DNA of 64,000 nucleotides from Loxodes magnus (Eukaryota; Ciliophora; Karyorelictea; Loxodida; Loxodidae): the NCBI GenBank assembly GCA_946699065.1, contig CAMPDV010001933.1, positions 1 through 64,000 of the forward strand, read 5' to 3'. Numbering within the stretch: position 1 is the first letter of the stretch; each line of letters begins with the position of its first letter. The notes beneath the pieces were generated by a model. That model searched no databases. It saw only the letters and a program-made list of their open reading frames with translations, and was not told the origin of the DNA. The position numbers were made by a program, and so were the translations under genes. Of this stretch, positions 1 to 11,499 are shown piece after piece.

Positions 1-432
1 ATAATAAGAATTTACTGGCAAGCAAAAATTAAGGAAGATTAAATTTAGTAAAAAGATGGGATAAAAGTAAAATACATTGTACAAAGAAATTTGATTATGA
101 TAATGCCTCATATCTTTCAGTTTAGATTATGCAATGAATATGTACTATTATCTTTATAAAAAATAAAATAAGATAATAATTAAATAATTATCATATAATA
201 TGAGTCAATTTTAAATTTTGCTCTAGATATATGTAATATAATGAATTAACGAGATTCTAACTTAATTTTATAAATTAGCTTCTTAAATGTAATAATTTCA
301 GATTTTAAATTATAGGCTTTTTAATCGTATTTAAATTATAAAATTAACAATGTTAAATCCAATTTAAATTAATACAAAATATTTTTATATAACGCTTCAT
401 TTATTTAACTTATAAATAAATAAAAATGATTA

Positions 433-835
433 TAGAGCGCGTAACACCTCGATGGCGCACAGCTCTTTCAATATTAATATTTAATATTTAAAAATGTTCT
501 CATGATTCTTGTTTAAATTCTAGAGGTCCGATGAGTTATGTCAGCTTCTCCAAATGGGGAATCTTCTTATTAAAAATTATTCTAAAATCTTGAGTCAAAT
601 GCTTCAGTCTTCTTTAATAAGGTCCAAATAAGAGATAGTTATTAAGTTGGTAATTAGAAGGCCCGTCAGTCAAACTTTCATACTGCTAGAGAGAACTCTC
701 GGGGTAAGTTAGGTACGCCTCAACAGAGCTTATTCACCCTTCCTCGTGGTGGCATCTAGTGCGAGATTACTCTCAATGCAGTATACACTGCACCAGATTA
801 CCTACTAGTTTGACTGACGCGGCCGACATCCATTT
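433..835 (-). repeat. SINE-like dispersed repeat, family R2 (copy 1)
   Basis: A roughly 400-bp GC-richer island found five times at near full length in this window (also 4049-4458, 15914-16320, 31009-31412 and 42944-43345). Read on the minus strand it starts with a GGATGTCGGCCGCG-type block, contains a conserved GTGCAGTGTATACTGCATTG inverted motif, and ends in the hairpin module GCGCACC..GGTG(T/C)TACGCGC followed by an AT-rich tail. No convincing reading frame is conserved between copies. The 3' hairpin plus tail suggests a non-autonomous retroelement (SINE). The family assignment is inference; the repeat itself is seen directly. Confidence 0.75.
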
Positions 836-1259
836 TATATATATAATAATATTTAGTAATATAGTTGAGTTGCTTAATGAAATATATTTAAGATAATAGT
901 AGATAATTGAAAATTCTATATAGTTCTAGCGTTTAAAATAATTGAAAATATATTATAAAGTTTATTTTTCTTAGTATCTTAACTTTGTTTTTCATAATAT
1001 ACAAAAGCTAACATTTTATTATAGAGAAAACTAAATCTTTTTAACCCTATTTCTTGCTTAATTTACTGAAGCTGTTTTCTTATTGAATGAGTTAATTAAA
1101 AAATTCTAAAGCTGATGCTTGAGAAAAAATAATGACAAGATTGTAAAATAATGAATGATGAATGTATTGCTTTAATAGAAATTATAATATATTTGTATAA
1201 ATATATATCCAATTGAACAAAGTAAACTATTTAAGTAAATTTAGTGTATATATTTATAA
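836..1259. other. AT-rich spacer
   Basis: No gene, repeat or regulatory element recognised between the R2 copy and the tRNA. It is low-complexity A/T DNA. Confidence 0.5.
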
Positions 1260-1332
1260 GGGGATCTAGCTCAAATGGTAGAGCGCTCGCTTAGCATGCG
1301 AGAGGCATTGGGATCGATACCCAAGTTCTCCA
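1260..1332 (+). tRNA. tRNA-Ala (anticodon AGC)
   Basis: This 73-nt sequence folds as a complete cloverleaf. Acceptor strand GGGGATC (1260-1266) pairs with GTTCTCC (1325-1331). The D arm is GCTC/GAGC, the anticodon stem is CTCGC/GCGAG around loop TTAGCAT with AGC at 1293-1295, and the T arm is TTGGG/CCCAA around ATCGATA. Box A (TAGCTCAAATGG) and box B (GGATCGATACC) are present, and a run of T follows at once as a Pol III terminator. There is no intron and CCA is not encoded. One T:T mismatch sits in the acceptor stem (position 6), so slight decay is possible. Confidence 0.93.
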
Positions 1333-1584
1333 TTTTTAAGCTAAAACTTTAAAATTATTTAATTTATTCTTTATTATTACTTTTCAAAAGTTTGCAGCAC
1401 CTTAAATAATTGTAAAATAGCAACAGCATATAAGATAAATTTAGCTAGATAGCTAATAAACTTTTTGCACTCTTTAAATTTAAATTATTTTAATATATCA
1501 TCTAAAATAATTATTCAGAAACTGCCTCCTACAATTATAATTTTAAGTTTATATTATTTGTTATGTATTTAAATTATTTTAGGC

Positions 1585-3027
1585 TTCATAGAAAGGGGTT
1601 AATTATTCCGACTCAAGCGTTATAGGCACATATAAATTGATAATTGCAAGTCTATTATCAAGATTCGACATATGATTCTTTTACGTTATCAGTTCCTATA
1701 TTTAATTAGTTTTGAGTAATCAAATTTCTTGAGCTTCATTTTCTATTTAGTACCAACTTTTAAATTAGAATCCTTTGTTTAGTCTTTTTCAAAACCGAAC
1801 TACTCTAATGTTTGTGATTATTTTAGCTTGAACATAATTTCAGTATTTATTTTAGCAATTTTTATAATTTTAGTTTAGTTGGAATATTTTCTGGATTAAT
1901 GGCTTTTGATAATTCAAGGTACATAGTGATTCAACCATAAAGTTGTTTTGCTCTTTTTATTGTATGTAAAGCTGTTTATTTTATATTTAAGGATGCTTTT
2001 AGCTATCTTTCTGTTGGAAACCGACAGTCATTTATACCTAATGAGTTGTGATATGATTAGCTGATTAAGTTATTCTTAATCAAAGAAAACAATTAGAATA
2101 AATCCAGTTGGGAATATCTGTACTTAATCTATATCTTATCCTAACTCTCTCTGTATGTATATGAAGAGTTCTATTACTGTGTTTCATATTATTTAAATTA
2201 AGTTATGCTTGGGTTATAAATTTTAAAAATATCTCCCTATATAAAATTTAGAAAACTACTCCTAATTGTTAGATAGAGTATTAATAACATCATTTTTATT
2301 TTTACGTTTATCAGTTATGAATTTTTTAATACTTCTACAACAATAGTCCATTTTCCTCTAGGGAACTGTTATTGAAACTATTACATTCGAATCCAATTAA
2401 TCCATTGTTGTACTAAAGTTTTTTAGAATAGCTTCCATCTATGAGGAATTAAAAGCTTAGATTTTAGTAGAAAGATTCAAATACTAGTATCAATCCTAAA
2501 GGTAATTAAAAATGTTTCAGCTAATCATAAATCAACCTTCTTTCTATCGAACCAAACATTTTCTCCACACCAATCAAAGTTGCTAGTAGTTAAGTTTTTC
2601 CTTTGTCTTATTGAAGTGATAATCTCATCATGTATTCTCTCAATCTACACATATTATTTAGAAAAGAAAGAAGTATTATAGAAAGCTAATTTCCTGCTTA
2701 TTTCAGAACTCTCCCTTGATTCCATTTTGGCCTGCTGCTTTACAATAAGGGATTTCTAAAATTTCTTTCAAAGTGAAAAATTAGAAACCTAATAAGTATG
2801 ATAATGGTTAGCTAATAAGCTCTTAATCATTTTATATGTTTGATTTATTCTTTGGCTGCTTAAGTCAATCTATTGCTTTGGTAAGTTTAAATGTTCATTA
2901 ATCACTAAATTTTCTCATGATTATGTCCTAAAAGAGGATAGTTATAAGAGATCATTGAAATCTCCAATTAGAATATGTGAGTTATTTGGGAATTGATTAA
3001 GTAGCAAATTAATATAAGCATCTTTAA
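1585..3027 (-). pseudogene. LINE-type ORF2 remnant: endonuclease end plus reverse transcriptase
   Basis: Read on the minus strand with TAR=Gln, this stretch first gives an AP-endonuclease signature ILIGDFND (about 2951-2971). It is followed by the RT entry motif IPYCKAAGQNGIKGE (about 2708-2755), the typical K-x-x-G-x-(D/N)-G-I of non-LTR RTs. Next comes a motif-A-like segment LIGVEKMFGSIERRLIY (about 2525-2577), and further on a motif-C-like IFPTGFILIV (about 2085-2120). In both catalytic motifs the expected Asp residues are absent (Gly/Gly in A, Thr-Gly in C), so the enzyme would be inactive. The N-terminal endonuclease part is missing: homology stops at 3027 where the next element begins. 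TGA appears in frame at Trp-compatible sites (for example S-TGA-ENL). Motif C is the least certain assignment. Confidence 0.7.
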
Positions 3028-3745
3028 ATGATTGGACATAGTCACCACGGAAAAATTATTAGCTATGGACAATTAGTCAAAGTGGTGCTAGATCTTCAGG
3101 TAGAGGTGATAAGACTAAAGAATTACAACCAAAAATTAGAAGAGATTTTATACAATCAAGTAGATCTTGATTCAAGACTTATGTCACGGGAAAGAGATTT
3201 AATTGCTTTCTGAAACATTCCGAAAGTTCAAAATAGCAAATTTTAAAGGTAGCAATAGAAGTGGACAAAAATTGGAAATAGAATAGAGAAAGTAGAAGAA
3301 AACTAGCAAAATTTACTACTTCAAATGAAGATAAGAAAGCAAAAAAGTGACAATTATGATTGAAGAAGAAGATATGAAAAGCCTTAAAGAAAACAGAGGA
3401 GATAAATATTAGAAAAAAATGCTTCTTTGTGGAAGCTCATAGCATTTTTATTTGAAATCTTAGAAATTCCAGAAAAAAACTGAACTACCAGATTCAAAAA
3501 AACAAAAAAAGGAACAAGAAGAAGCAAGATTAGACCGAATGGAGAAACTTATAAAATCAAAAAAGTTGAGATTAGACAAGAACAAGAAAGGATAGAAAGG
3601 AAAACCTGCAAAAATCCGAATTCTCAATCTCGCTAAAATTGGAGATTCATAGCATTTTTATTTAACAGCAGAGATCATGAACTACTGTTTTCCTGAAGGG
3701 GTTGAAATACCTCATAATGGAAAACTTAAATTAAATTAAATTAAA
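3028..3745 (+). pseudogene. ORF1-like retroelement protein, coiled-coil type (family R4, copy 1)
   Basis: From the Met at 3028 the frame gives QLVKVVLDLQVEVIRLK, a Leu-heptad coiled coil. It then continues through a TGA at 3211-3213 into a long Lys/Arg-rich region that stays readable to about 3730. The same protein lies on the minus strand at 36845-37815, where the codon aligned with the 3211 TGA is TGG (37386-37388). The element ends in AT-rich (AAATT)n DNA after a block shared with copies at 25.7 and 36.85 kb (ending ..GAACTRCTG..GGGGTTG(A)AAT..). Together these suggest ORF1 of a non-LTR element with a 3' microsatellite tail. The 5' side abuts a LINE remnant of opposite strand. Confidence 0.65.
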
Positions 3746-4048
3746 AATAATATAGTTTGCTTAATAGCTTTGAGATGGAAAACTTAAATTTATATATTAT
3801 ATTTTAATTATTATATTATGTTTTAATTATTTTCTTCTTAAATATACTAATTTTCATTTAACTTATTTTAATTGTTTACTTTTATATTAAATTTATAAAG
3901 TAAACAGTTTATTATTAAAGCTGTGTATTTTAATTCTAAAGATCAGATAAATAGTAATATTGTGAATTATTAGAAATAATATTATTGTTTTACTTTTAAC
4001 TATATTCCTTATGTTCAATTTAATCGAATTACTGATTATTATTATATA
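3746..4048. other. AT-rich spacer
   Basis: Nothing recognised. Includes the AT-rich tail of the preceding element. Confidence 0.4.
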
Positions 4049-4458
4049 ATAAAATAGATATCGACTGCGTTTAGGAGAATTAATAGGCAATCTGGTCCAA
4101 TGAATACTGCATTGCGATTAATTTCGTACTAGAAGCCACTATGGGAAAGGGCTGACGAGATCAAAAGAGACAGGACCAACTTCCTGAAAATTCTCACTAG
4201 CAGTATTAACGTTTGGTTGACTGGCCTTCTACTTAATGACTTAATAACTAATTCTAATTTGGACCTTATTTAAGAAGACTGGAGTATTTGATTAAAGATT
4301 GGAGAATAATCTTTAATAAGTAGAATCCTCATTTGGAGAAACTGATGTGACTCATTAAACTACTAGAATTTTAGCAAGAAGCATGAGAACATTTTTTATA
4401 TAAATATTAATATTGAAAAAGCTGTGTATCAACGAGGAGCAACGTGCTCTATAATAAT
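4049..4458 (+). repeat. SINE-like repeat R2 (copy 2)
   Basis: A diverged R2 copy, inverted relative to copy 1. It starts at AGATATCGACTGCG, carries the CTGGTCCAATGAATACTGCATTGCG block and the AACTTCCTGA..CTCACTAGCAGTA segment, and ends with GCTGTGTATC..GAGCAACGTGCTC before an A/T tail. The terminal hairpin is partly decayed. Confidence 0.75.
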
Positions 4459-4549
4459 CTTTATTTATTAAAAAAAATCTTTATTGCATATTCTTTTTAA
4501 CTATTATAAAAGGATATTTTTATTTAAAATTTTGTTCAGATTTGATGGA

Positions 4550-5310
4550 ATTTCTTTAGAGATCCAAATGTCTTAGATAATATCTTATTTTTGCATAGAT
4601 TTTAAGGATAATCTTTTTGTATATTTGGCGATAGTATTTCAGACAGTTAAACTAATTTTCTTCCTATAGTTTGGTTTTTCTTTCAGAAAACGCTACAATT
4701 AATGTCCACGTTGAAGAAATTTCGAAATAATTTCACTTGAATGCGTAAAGAATTTGTTTTCTGGCTTTTAATTACAGGTATTTAGTAATTTTCCTAACAA
4801 ACTCATTATTAAATTACCTATTTGATTTTTAGCGACTACAAACCTTTTATTTGTAGGTTTTTATGCATCTGCCTGTGCTTATTTTTTAGTTTGCAGCTTA
4901 TTTATAATCAATTAAAGAAGAGACGCTATTTAAAACTAGTGAATACTAAATATTCTCCATTTTTTAAAGAAAAACTGATTAAGATTTAGAAATTATGCTT
5001 TTATTGTAAAAGTAAATATCATCTGTGGAAGAACTGGGCTGAATTTTGTAAATCAAGGAAAAATTATGACAGAAATAAATTTAATAAAGAATAAGATAAG
5101 AAAAATTAGATCTGATGCATAAAGAATGTAGCAGTTTACAGGTTGAAAAAGGATTTAAAACCAGGACTAGAATTTTTAAGATGGAAGACAACAAAACAAT
5201 AATCTCGAGTGCTAGAACTCGTAAAAAACTTAGATAAAACTTCAAAATTATTTTAATCAGTGATCTGTCGGATACCAGTGGGCATAATAATAATAATAAT
5301 ATTAAAATTT
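4550..5310 (+). pseudogene. Retroelement ORF1 remnant with degenerate CCHC knuckle (copy C)
   Basis: In the frame beginning KLCFYCKSKYHLWKNWAEF (about 4990) there is a CX2CX4HX4 knuckle whose last Cys is replaced by Trp. About 23 codons later comes an NQI-TGA-CIKN segment that aligns with KL-TGA-RTISKL of the better copy at 20.6-21.3 kb. The frame stays readable to about 5250, then runs into GTCGGATACCAGTGGG followed by (AAT)n at about 5284, a typical LINE/SINE tail. The knuckle is established for Gag/ORF1 nucleic-acid-binding proteins. The N-terminal part before about 4950 could not be resolved. Confidence 0.6.
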
Positions 5311-5764
5311 AATCATACTAGAAGAAACTTAAAGTTATTAGTGAAGGGTTAATTTTTAAATAATTAAAATAAGATACATTCGAATAAATTAAGCCTTAAA
5401 GATAAGCAAATATAAGAGAAAAGATCCCTAAAGAAAGTTTATACCAAAGAGGAATTAGAATGAGAAGCTTAATGCTAACAAGTCATAAGTAAAACATCTT
5501 AAGAATAGATAATTTAAACATCAAATGGAATTATTCAAAAATTTGAACGATATCAGTTATGTTTTAATTTGCTCTTAATGGCTTTAAGAACTGAAATGCA
5601 AGATAAATAGACAAGATAACCAAAATTTAAAAGTTTGGGCTGTGTGAAGTTTCAGGCTAACAAAAATACATATTCTTGAAAATAAGTATACATAAAAAAA
5701 AGCCGATGATTGAAGGAATCCAAGCTTGGTATTATACTTAGAAAAAAATCTAAAGAAAGATTAA

Positions 5765-8700
5765 ATAGCAAGCTTAAATTAAAAAATTATAGATTTTTGT
5801 TTTTAAACATAATTGAAAAATAATTGAGTTTATATGTTATAACATAATAATTAAATTTACATTGGAGTAACTTAAGTAATTATTAAAATAAGATTTTCAA
5901 AAATACTCGAATGAAATTTCTAGTTATAAAAATAAAATTTTAGGAAGTAAAAATTTCTGAAAATATCGAACTAATGTAATTGTAAAAGGACCTCCAACTT
6001 TATTTATTACATATGGTAATTTAACCTTTTTTATTTGAAAATATTTGTAGTTTAATAAGAAATACTTAGAAAGATTTAACTTAAAATAATCCGCATTTAG
6101 TTAGTAGTCATTTTGATATTTGAGTATAATTAATTTTAAACAAATAATGGTTTGAAATAGATTGGTTTTGATTTAAATAGAAGGCTAGATTCATTTATTA
6201 ATAAAATTAATGCTTAGATTGTTTTGAATAGATTTAATATGTTATTTAAGGAAAAGAAGCTGAAATTTGTTTAGAATAATTGGAAATAAATAATTAAGTA
6301 AAAACATTTGAGTAAAGAGAACTTATTAATGATTTAAAAGAATTAATAAAAATAAATAGCTAAATTAAAGCTAGAAAATTATATTATTCTGAAGTACCAA
6401 TTAAAAATCAGTAAAGTAGTAAAAAATAAATCTATAATTTAATGAAGTTTAAATAGAGATTTATCTGATATTTTATAATTTGTGTAGAACCATAAATGAT
6501 AAATGTTTATAAAGAAGAAATGAAGAGTTCCATTAAAAAAAAAACTAATTGAATAAACAAAAAATTTAGTAGCAAATATAATGTGTATATTTTAACAAAA
6601 AGTAATTAAAAATATAATACATTAAGAACTATATTTAGATAATTGTAACGTTTAATTAAATTTAAAATAGAATAATATTTATTTAAGTTTAATAAAGAAA
6701 AAACATAACAGAAGTATGACAATAGTTGTTCACTAATATTTAGTTGAAAGAAATTAACACTTGTAATAAATTTAAAATTTAATTAACTAGAGTGAGTAAA
6801 AAGCATTCTAGAAATAATGTAAAAGATTTAGGATGTTCTCACTAAATAATAAAATTGAGAAAACAAAAATAAATTAATTAAAGCAGAAAATACAATAATT
6901 TTAGCAATTAATTAAAATTCAATTGATTATAATTAAATTGATAATAATTCTTTGATTTTAAATAAAACATTTATCGGATATTTTGCTTAAACCAACTTAA
7001 TTTAAATATTTTTTAAATTTACAAGTTTAGAACAAAAGACATATTACGAATTTTGCATACATTTTTCAATAAAAAAATAAGAAGTAGTATAAAGTAAAAA
7101 AGTGTTGTATAAAATAATAGTGTTACCTTTGCCATATAATTAAGAAAATATTAATGATTAACATACTAAAAGTTGAATGGCTTAAAGAAATATTTTGATA
7201 ATAAAGCTTGAAAACTACAAGATTTTTAATGTTTATATGAAAAAAATAATTTAACTAAAGCATAAAAAATATAATTATGAAGCTAATATGAAAATAGTAA
7301 GTAGTTTAAAAAATTTAAGTTCAATTATCCTTATCTATTTAAAACATAATATTAAAATTTTGTATAAAAAATGTTTAACAATATTTGTAAAAAAGTAGAA
7401 GGAAATCCCTAATAAAAAAAGATTGTACGGATGAAGAAAAGTTAGACATTTTTTAATATGTTCTGAATTTTAAATTTTGATTTGAAACTATCAAAATAAG
7501 TAAATGAGTAAAAGCATAATATGATTACGAAAAAATGCTTAAAAATAAAATCGAATTTAAAAATAGAAAAATAATATAAATTAACTCAATTTCAAGTAGA
7601 AGACATAATAACATTATCAGAAAATTAATAACTCATAATATATTTAAAAATACGTATAAAATAAAATTTAGAGCGAATTATTATTACTAGGATCTGCTTG
7701 TACTGGGAAATTTTTTTTAATTAAATAAATAGAATAAATTTTAATGAAAAATGAACTAATAAAGTGTGCAAAAACTGGTAAAGCTTCAAAAGCAACTGAC
7801 GGAGTTACTGCATCTTAATTACTTAATCTGCCAATAATTGTAAATTTAAAGATTTATCATAAAAAGAAATTAACGAAAAATAAAATTAATCAAAAAATAT
7901 AAACTGAATAATAACAGATGAAATAAGCAAGCTCAGTAATAATGATTTTAAATAGAAAAAAGACTATAATAAATAAATGAAAATGAAAAATATTATGGAG
8001 GCTTTAATATAATTATTGTAGGAATTTTTTGTTCAATTACCTCCGGCTAAAGATAAGTAAATATTCTCAATAAAAATAAATTAAAAAAACAAGCAAAAAG
8101 ATATAGAAGAATCTTAATTAAAAAAATAAATGCTGTAGTATTTCTAGAATAATAACTGGGATAAAAGGATTAAAAGTTTATAACGAATCTTAACAAGAAA
8201 TGGTGAAATTGATAAAGAATTATATAACTATTTAAAAGAAAGTTTTTAGCAAAAACGTAATGTTTAAGAATATTAAAATTAAACTTGTGTTTTTAGTAGC
8301 AGAAAGGAAACATAATTTCATAATTTAAAAATTTTATAAAGTTTAAATAAACCTATTTTTGTATCGAATCTGAAGATAAAGGCAAAATTTAAATGAATTA
8401 TTAAAATTAACAATAAGAACTTGAAAAATATTTATTTTTAAGTATTAATGCTTGAATTATGTTAACTGGAAATTTAAATACTAAATCTGGATTAATAAAT
8501 GGAGCCACAGATTTCATAAGAGATATTATTCGATAAGATAAAGCTTAGTTTTAACATTAGTTGCCATTATGTCTATTAATAGAATTTGAAATTTATAAAG
8601 GCATATCGCTAAAATAATTAACTAAATTTAAAAACAAAAATAAAAAATTTATCAATTTGGTACCAATATTTCCTGTAAAACATAGCTTTACAATTGATGA

Positions 8701-9012
8701 TATTTAATAGCATAGAAAATACCTTCTTTTAATATTATGCTATGCATAAGCTATTCATAAATTTTAAGGAACTACCATTGAAAAAAAATGTTTCATTGAT
8801 ATTGGAAAAAAAGAGGGCAATACAGGCTAAACATAAATAGCTATTTCAAGAGTTAAAAATAAATAGCTTTTGCAGCTAAAAGAATTTATGTTTAAAAGAC
8901 TTTTAAACATAAAAAATACGAAAAACTTTGATTAGAGAATTTAATTTGAAAATTAATTAAGAAATAAATATGTGAAATAAAAAAATAACTTTATTGAAAT
9001 AATTCAATATTT
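5765..9012 (+). mobile_element. Helitron-like element, copy A
   Basis: This 3.2-kb block recurs in direct orientation at 31757-35504, diverged by substitutions and indels. Homology begins near AAATTATAGATTTTTG and ends near AATAACTTTATTGAAATAATTC. It encodes a Rep-type segment followed by a PIF1-family helicase, the combination that defines Helitron rolling-circle transposons. I did not find a convincing 5' TC or 3' CTRR hairpin end, so the exact boundaries come only from the two-copy comparison. A host gene starts 73 bp after the right edge. Confidence 0.75.
5940..8960 (+). pseudogene. Helitron-like Rep/PIF1 helicase (copy A), frame-broken
   Basis: Rep part: GPPTLFITYGNLTF (5988-) matches the Rep motif-1 region, and NPHLVSSHFDIW (about 6088-) the segment after it. 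LEQKTYYEFCIHF and VLPLPYN (about 7027-7145) resemble the linker before the helicase. Helicase part: motif I GSACTGKFFLI (7690-), motif Ia CAKTGKASKATDGVTASQLL (7765-), motif II ITDEISKLS (7911-), a QLPP motif-III remnant (about 8038), LTRNGEIDKELYNYL (8190-), NAWIMLTGNLNTKSGLINGA (about 8445-8507), AIHKFQGTTIEK (8750-) and AISRVKNKQLLQL (about 8837-). Three successive frames are used (breaks near 7830-7900 and 8260-8420), so it is either decayed or interrupted by short introns. The Trp of NAWIML is TGA. Confidence 0.82.
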
Positions 9013-9084
9013 AATGTCAAAGAAAAAAGAAAATTTAGATAGAGCTTTATATTTAAGTTCTTTAAAGCGACCAAAACTATCTTA

Positions 9085-11000
9085 ATGAACAATTAATGTT
9101 TTCATGATAGTTCCTTGATTAAAGATTCAATCCCAAACTCTAAAAAAATTTCTTTTGCATATAGATTTTACTATTGCTTCGTGATGCTTTCTGGTAAACC
9201 TTGTAATTGCTACTTAATAGAAAAATTATGGCTAAGATTTTGGATTTACGCTTTAGTAGGTTTAGGAATGCCTGTAAGGAAGTAGTTTGTTAAAGATCCT
9301 AATATAGTTTAAGAAAATCTAGTAGGCTATTATTTTAACTTCTTTATTTTATTCTTAAATTCCATTTCATGCATTTTCACGTTTTTTAACACTGAAGAAA
9401 CTATTTTTGACTATCTTGTCTCTTTATCAGCTAGTTTTTCTATTATCTCTATTTGATTCTTTATAGTCTTTTTATTGCGATATAATGCTCAAAAAGATGC
9501 TTAGACTGCAAATGAATAAAACTATATCCTAAATATCATAAGCAGTTCATCCTCCTTAAGATGGTAATTATATGAAGGAAGGTTAAAAAGAGAAAAGGAA
9601 GTGACTTAACTATCCTAGAAGTAACTTCTAGATCTATCTTATGGCTGAAGATAGCCCGACTTACTTTATTAAAGCAACTTTATAGCATAAATAAATAATA
9701 AATAACGTGATGTTAATGAATCTTAAATACATCAGTAAACTAAAGACCAATATATGAGTAATGACTATATTAATGATGATGGGTAGATAAAGAGTAGAGT
9801 AGATAGAGAGACAAAACAATTATTTCTTAAAAATAGTAAAAAAGAAAACTCGAAGATTAAAAAGAAATTACAAATCAGTCTGACGACACATTAACTACTA
9901 TGCAAAACTAAGAAGAAATTATCGTTCCTTCTTAATCTAGTTATTTTCCTTTAAATCTACATTCTAAAAAGGAAATTCAGAGACTCATTCAATCATTTTT
10001 ATCATTTTACTTAAAAAATTAATGATATTAGGGTTTCTACTATCCTCTCTTTAATTTAATAGAAGAGCACTTTTAGGTTTGCAAGAAAATCCGTTTAAGT
10101 TTATTTCTTTTTTTAGTAAGTTTATTATGTCTGCTGACTAAGCATTTCAGACTCTTCTTATTGTTGACTTAATTTCTTCGATTACTAAAATTCAATATGG
10201 ACTTTTTGATACATTAATTATAAAAATCTTGATTTTTTCTCTTAATTTTTCTTCAATTTAAAAATTACTTAACTAAGATACCTATAAAGTTCAAATCTCC
10301 TAACGATATGAATGTGGCTTTATAAAGTATATTATTGAGTAGCTTTACATTTTCTACTTGTTCTTAAAACCAAACATATATTAATTTCTCCACTAAATTT
10401 AGAACAATTTTAATCTTTAAATATTCCTACTAAGCTACAAGTTTAGACTAATTTATTTTCTCTCTTAAGCAAGTACTTGTCATTTAATGCTTAAATATAT
10501 CTTTCTTTATATCATAACTTCAATATCTAGACTCATATTTAAATTAAATGCATATGTTAAAGATCTATTCCTTTCTATCTGTAATTAGCAACCTATTAGG
10601 AAAAAGTTTATAGTTGACTAGCTAGACACTAATATATTAGCATTACCTTAAAATGTTTATATATTGTTATCTTTAGCATCTTCTATGATTTTAAGCTTTT
10701 AAATAATCCTAACTTATTTACTTCTTTCTCAACCTATTTTCAGAAATTCTAGATGTTCTATCTACTTACTAGCATTCTCATAATCTTGATTTAGTTTTTT
10801 GGATATGAATATTGATTTAATTAGTAGATATCTAACTAGGATAGAAGTTAGAATAATAATGAATTAGTAACTAAGTCTTATCTGTTCTAATAGCTATATC
10901 ATGGTATGTAGAGTACAAATAGGAATGGCTATTGATTAACATCTTAGCAGCACTATAATTTTAATTTCTACCTTTAGAGCGAAAGCTACTTAGATATTCT
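9085..11000 (+). CDS. Multi-pass membrane protein, exon structure unresolved
   Basis: From ATG 9085 the frame reads about 230 codons of clearly non-random protein: MNNQCFHDSSLIKDSIPNSK, then RFWIYALVGLGMPV and strongly hydrophobic segments YYFNFFILFLNSISCIFTFF and YLVSLSASFSIISIWFFIVF, the last with a TGA Trp. A hydrophilic loop rich in Gln, Asp and Ser follows (9520-9980). After about 9790 the sense moves to the second frame (QSDDTLTTMQNQEEIIVPSQ), consistent with removal of a 17- or 20-nt GT-AG intron at about 9782-9801. After about 10020 it moves to the third frame (LLGLQENPFKFISFFSKFIM, SADQAFQTLLIVDLISSITK, later LPQNVYILLSLASSMILSF). More membrane helices lie in 10060-10800. The family was not recognised. 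The 3' end is approximate. Confidence 0.65.
9782..9801 (+). other. Candidate 20-nt intron in the membrane-protein gene
   Basis: The sequence GTAGATAAAGAGTAGAGTAG begins with GT and ends with AG. Its length (20 nt, or 17 if the earlier AG is used) has the value mod 3 needed to pass from the upstream frame to the frame that reads sensibly downstream. The position is inferred from frame change only. Confidence 0.35.
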
Positions 11001-11499
11001 TTTCTAACTAGTACCATAAATTTACAAATATTTATTGTTATAAAGAAATAAACCAACAAATAGAAATCAATAGGATAACTAGCATTTTCTAAGTTTGGAA
11101 ACAGAATGAAAATAGAATAAAAGAAATAAGATTGATATTAAATTAAAAGTAGCTATATAATAAAAACTATAAGTGATAAAGATAATTAGCAATAATTAAT
11201 TTAAATATAATAGATATGTATTATTATAAGTAAACTATTACAACTACTATACAAATCTTAATAATATAATTATCATAAGTAAATAATTTAAATCTATATA
11301 AGACTAAAAGAGTTAGATAAATAATATTCTAGTAAATGTATTTAAATTGAGAAGGATCAAATATAATAAAATATTTATTACTTAATTAAAAATTACATTA
11401 TTGACTTTATCTATTCAAGTGTCAATACTTGCTTTTGACATTGTAAAAAATATCTCAAGCGTAATAATATAATTAATAAGGAATTTAATTAGGAAAAGA

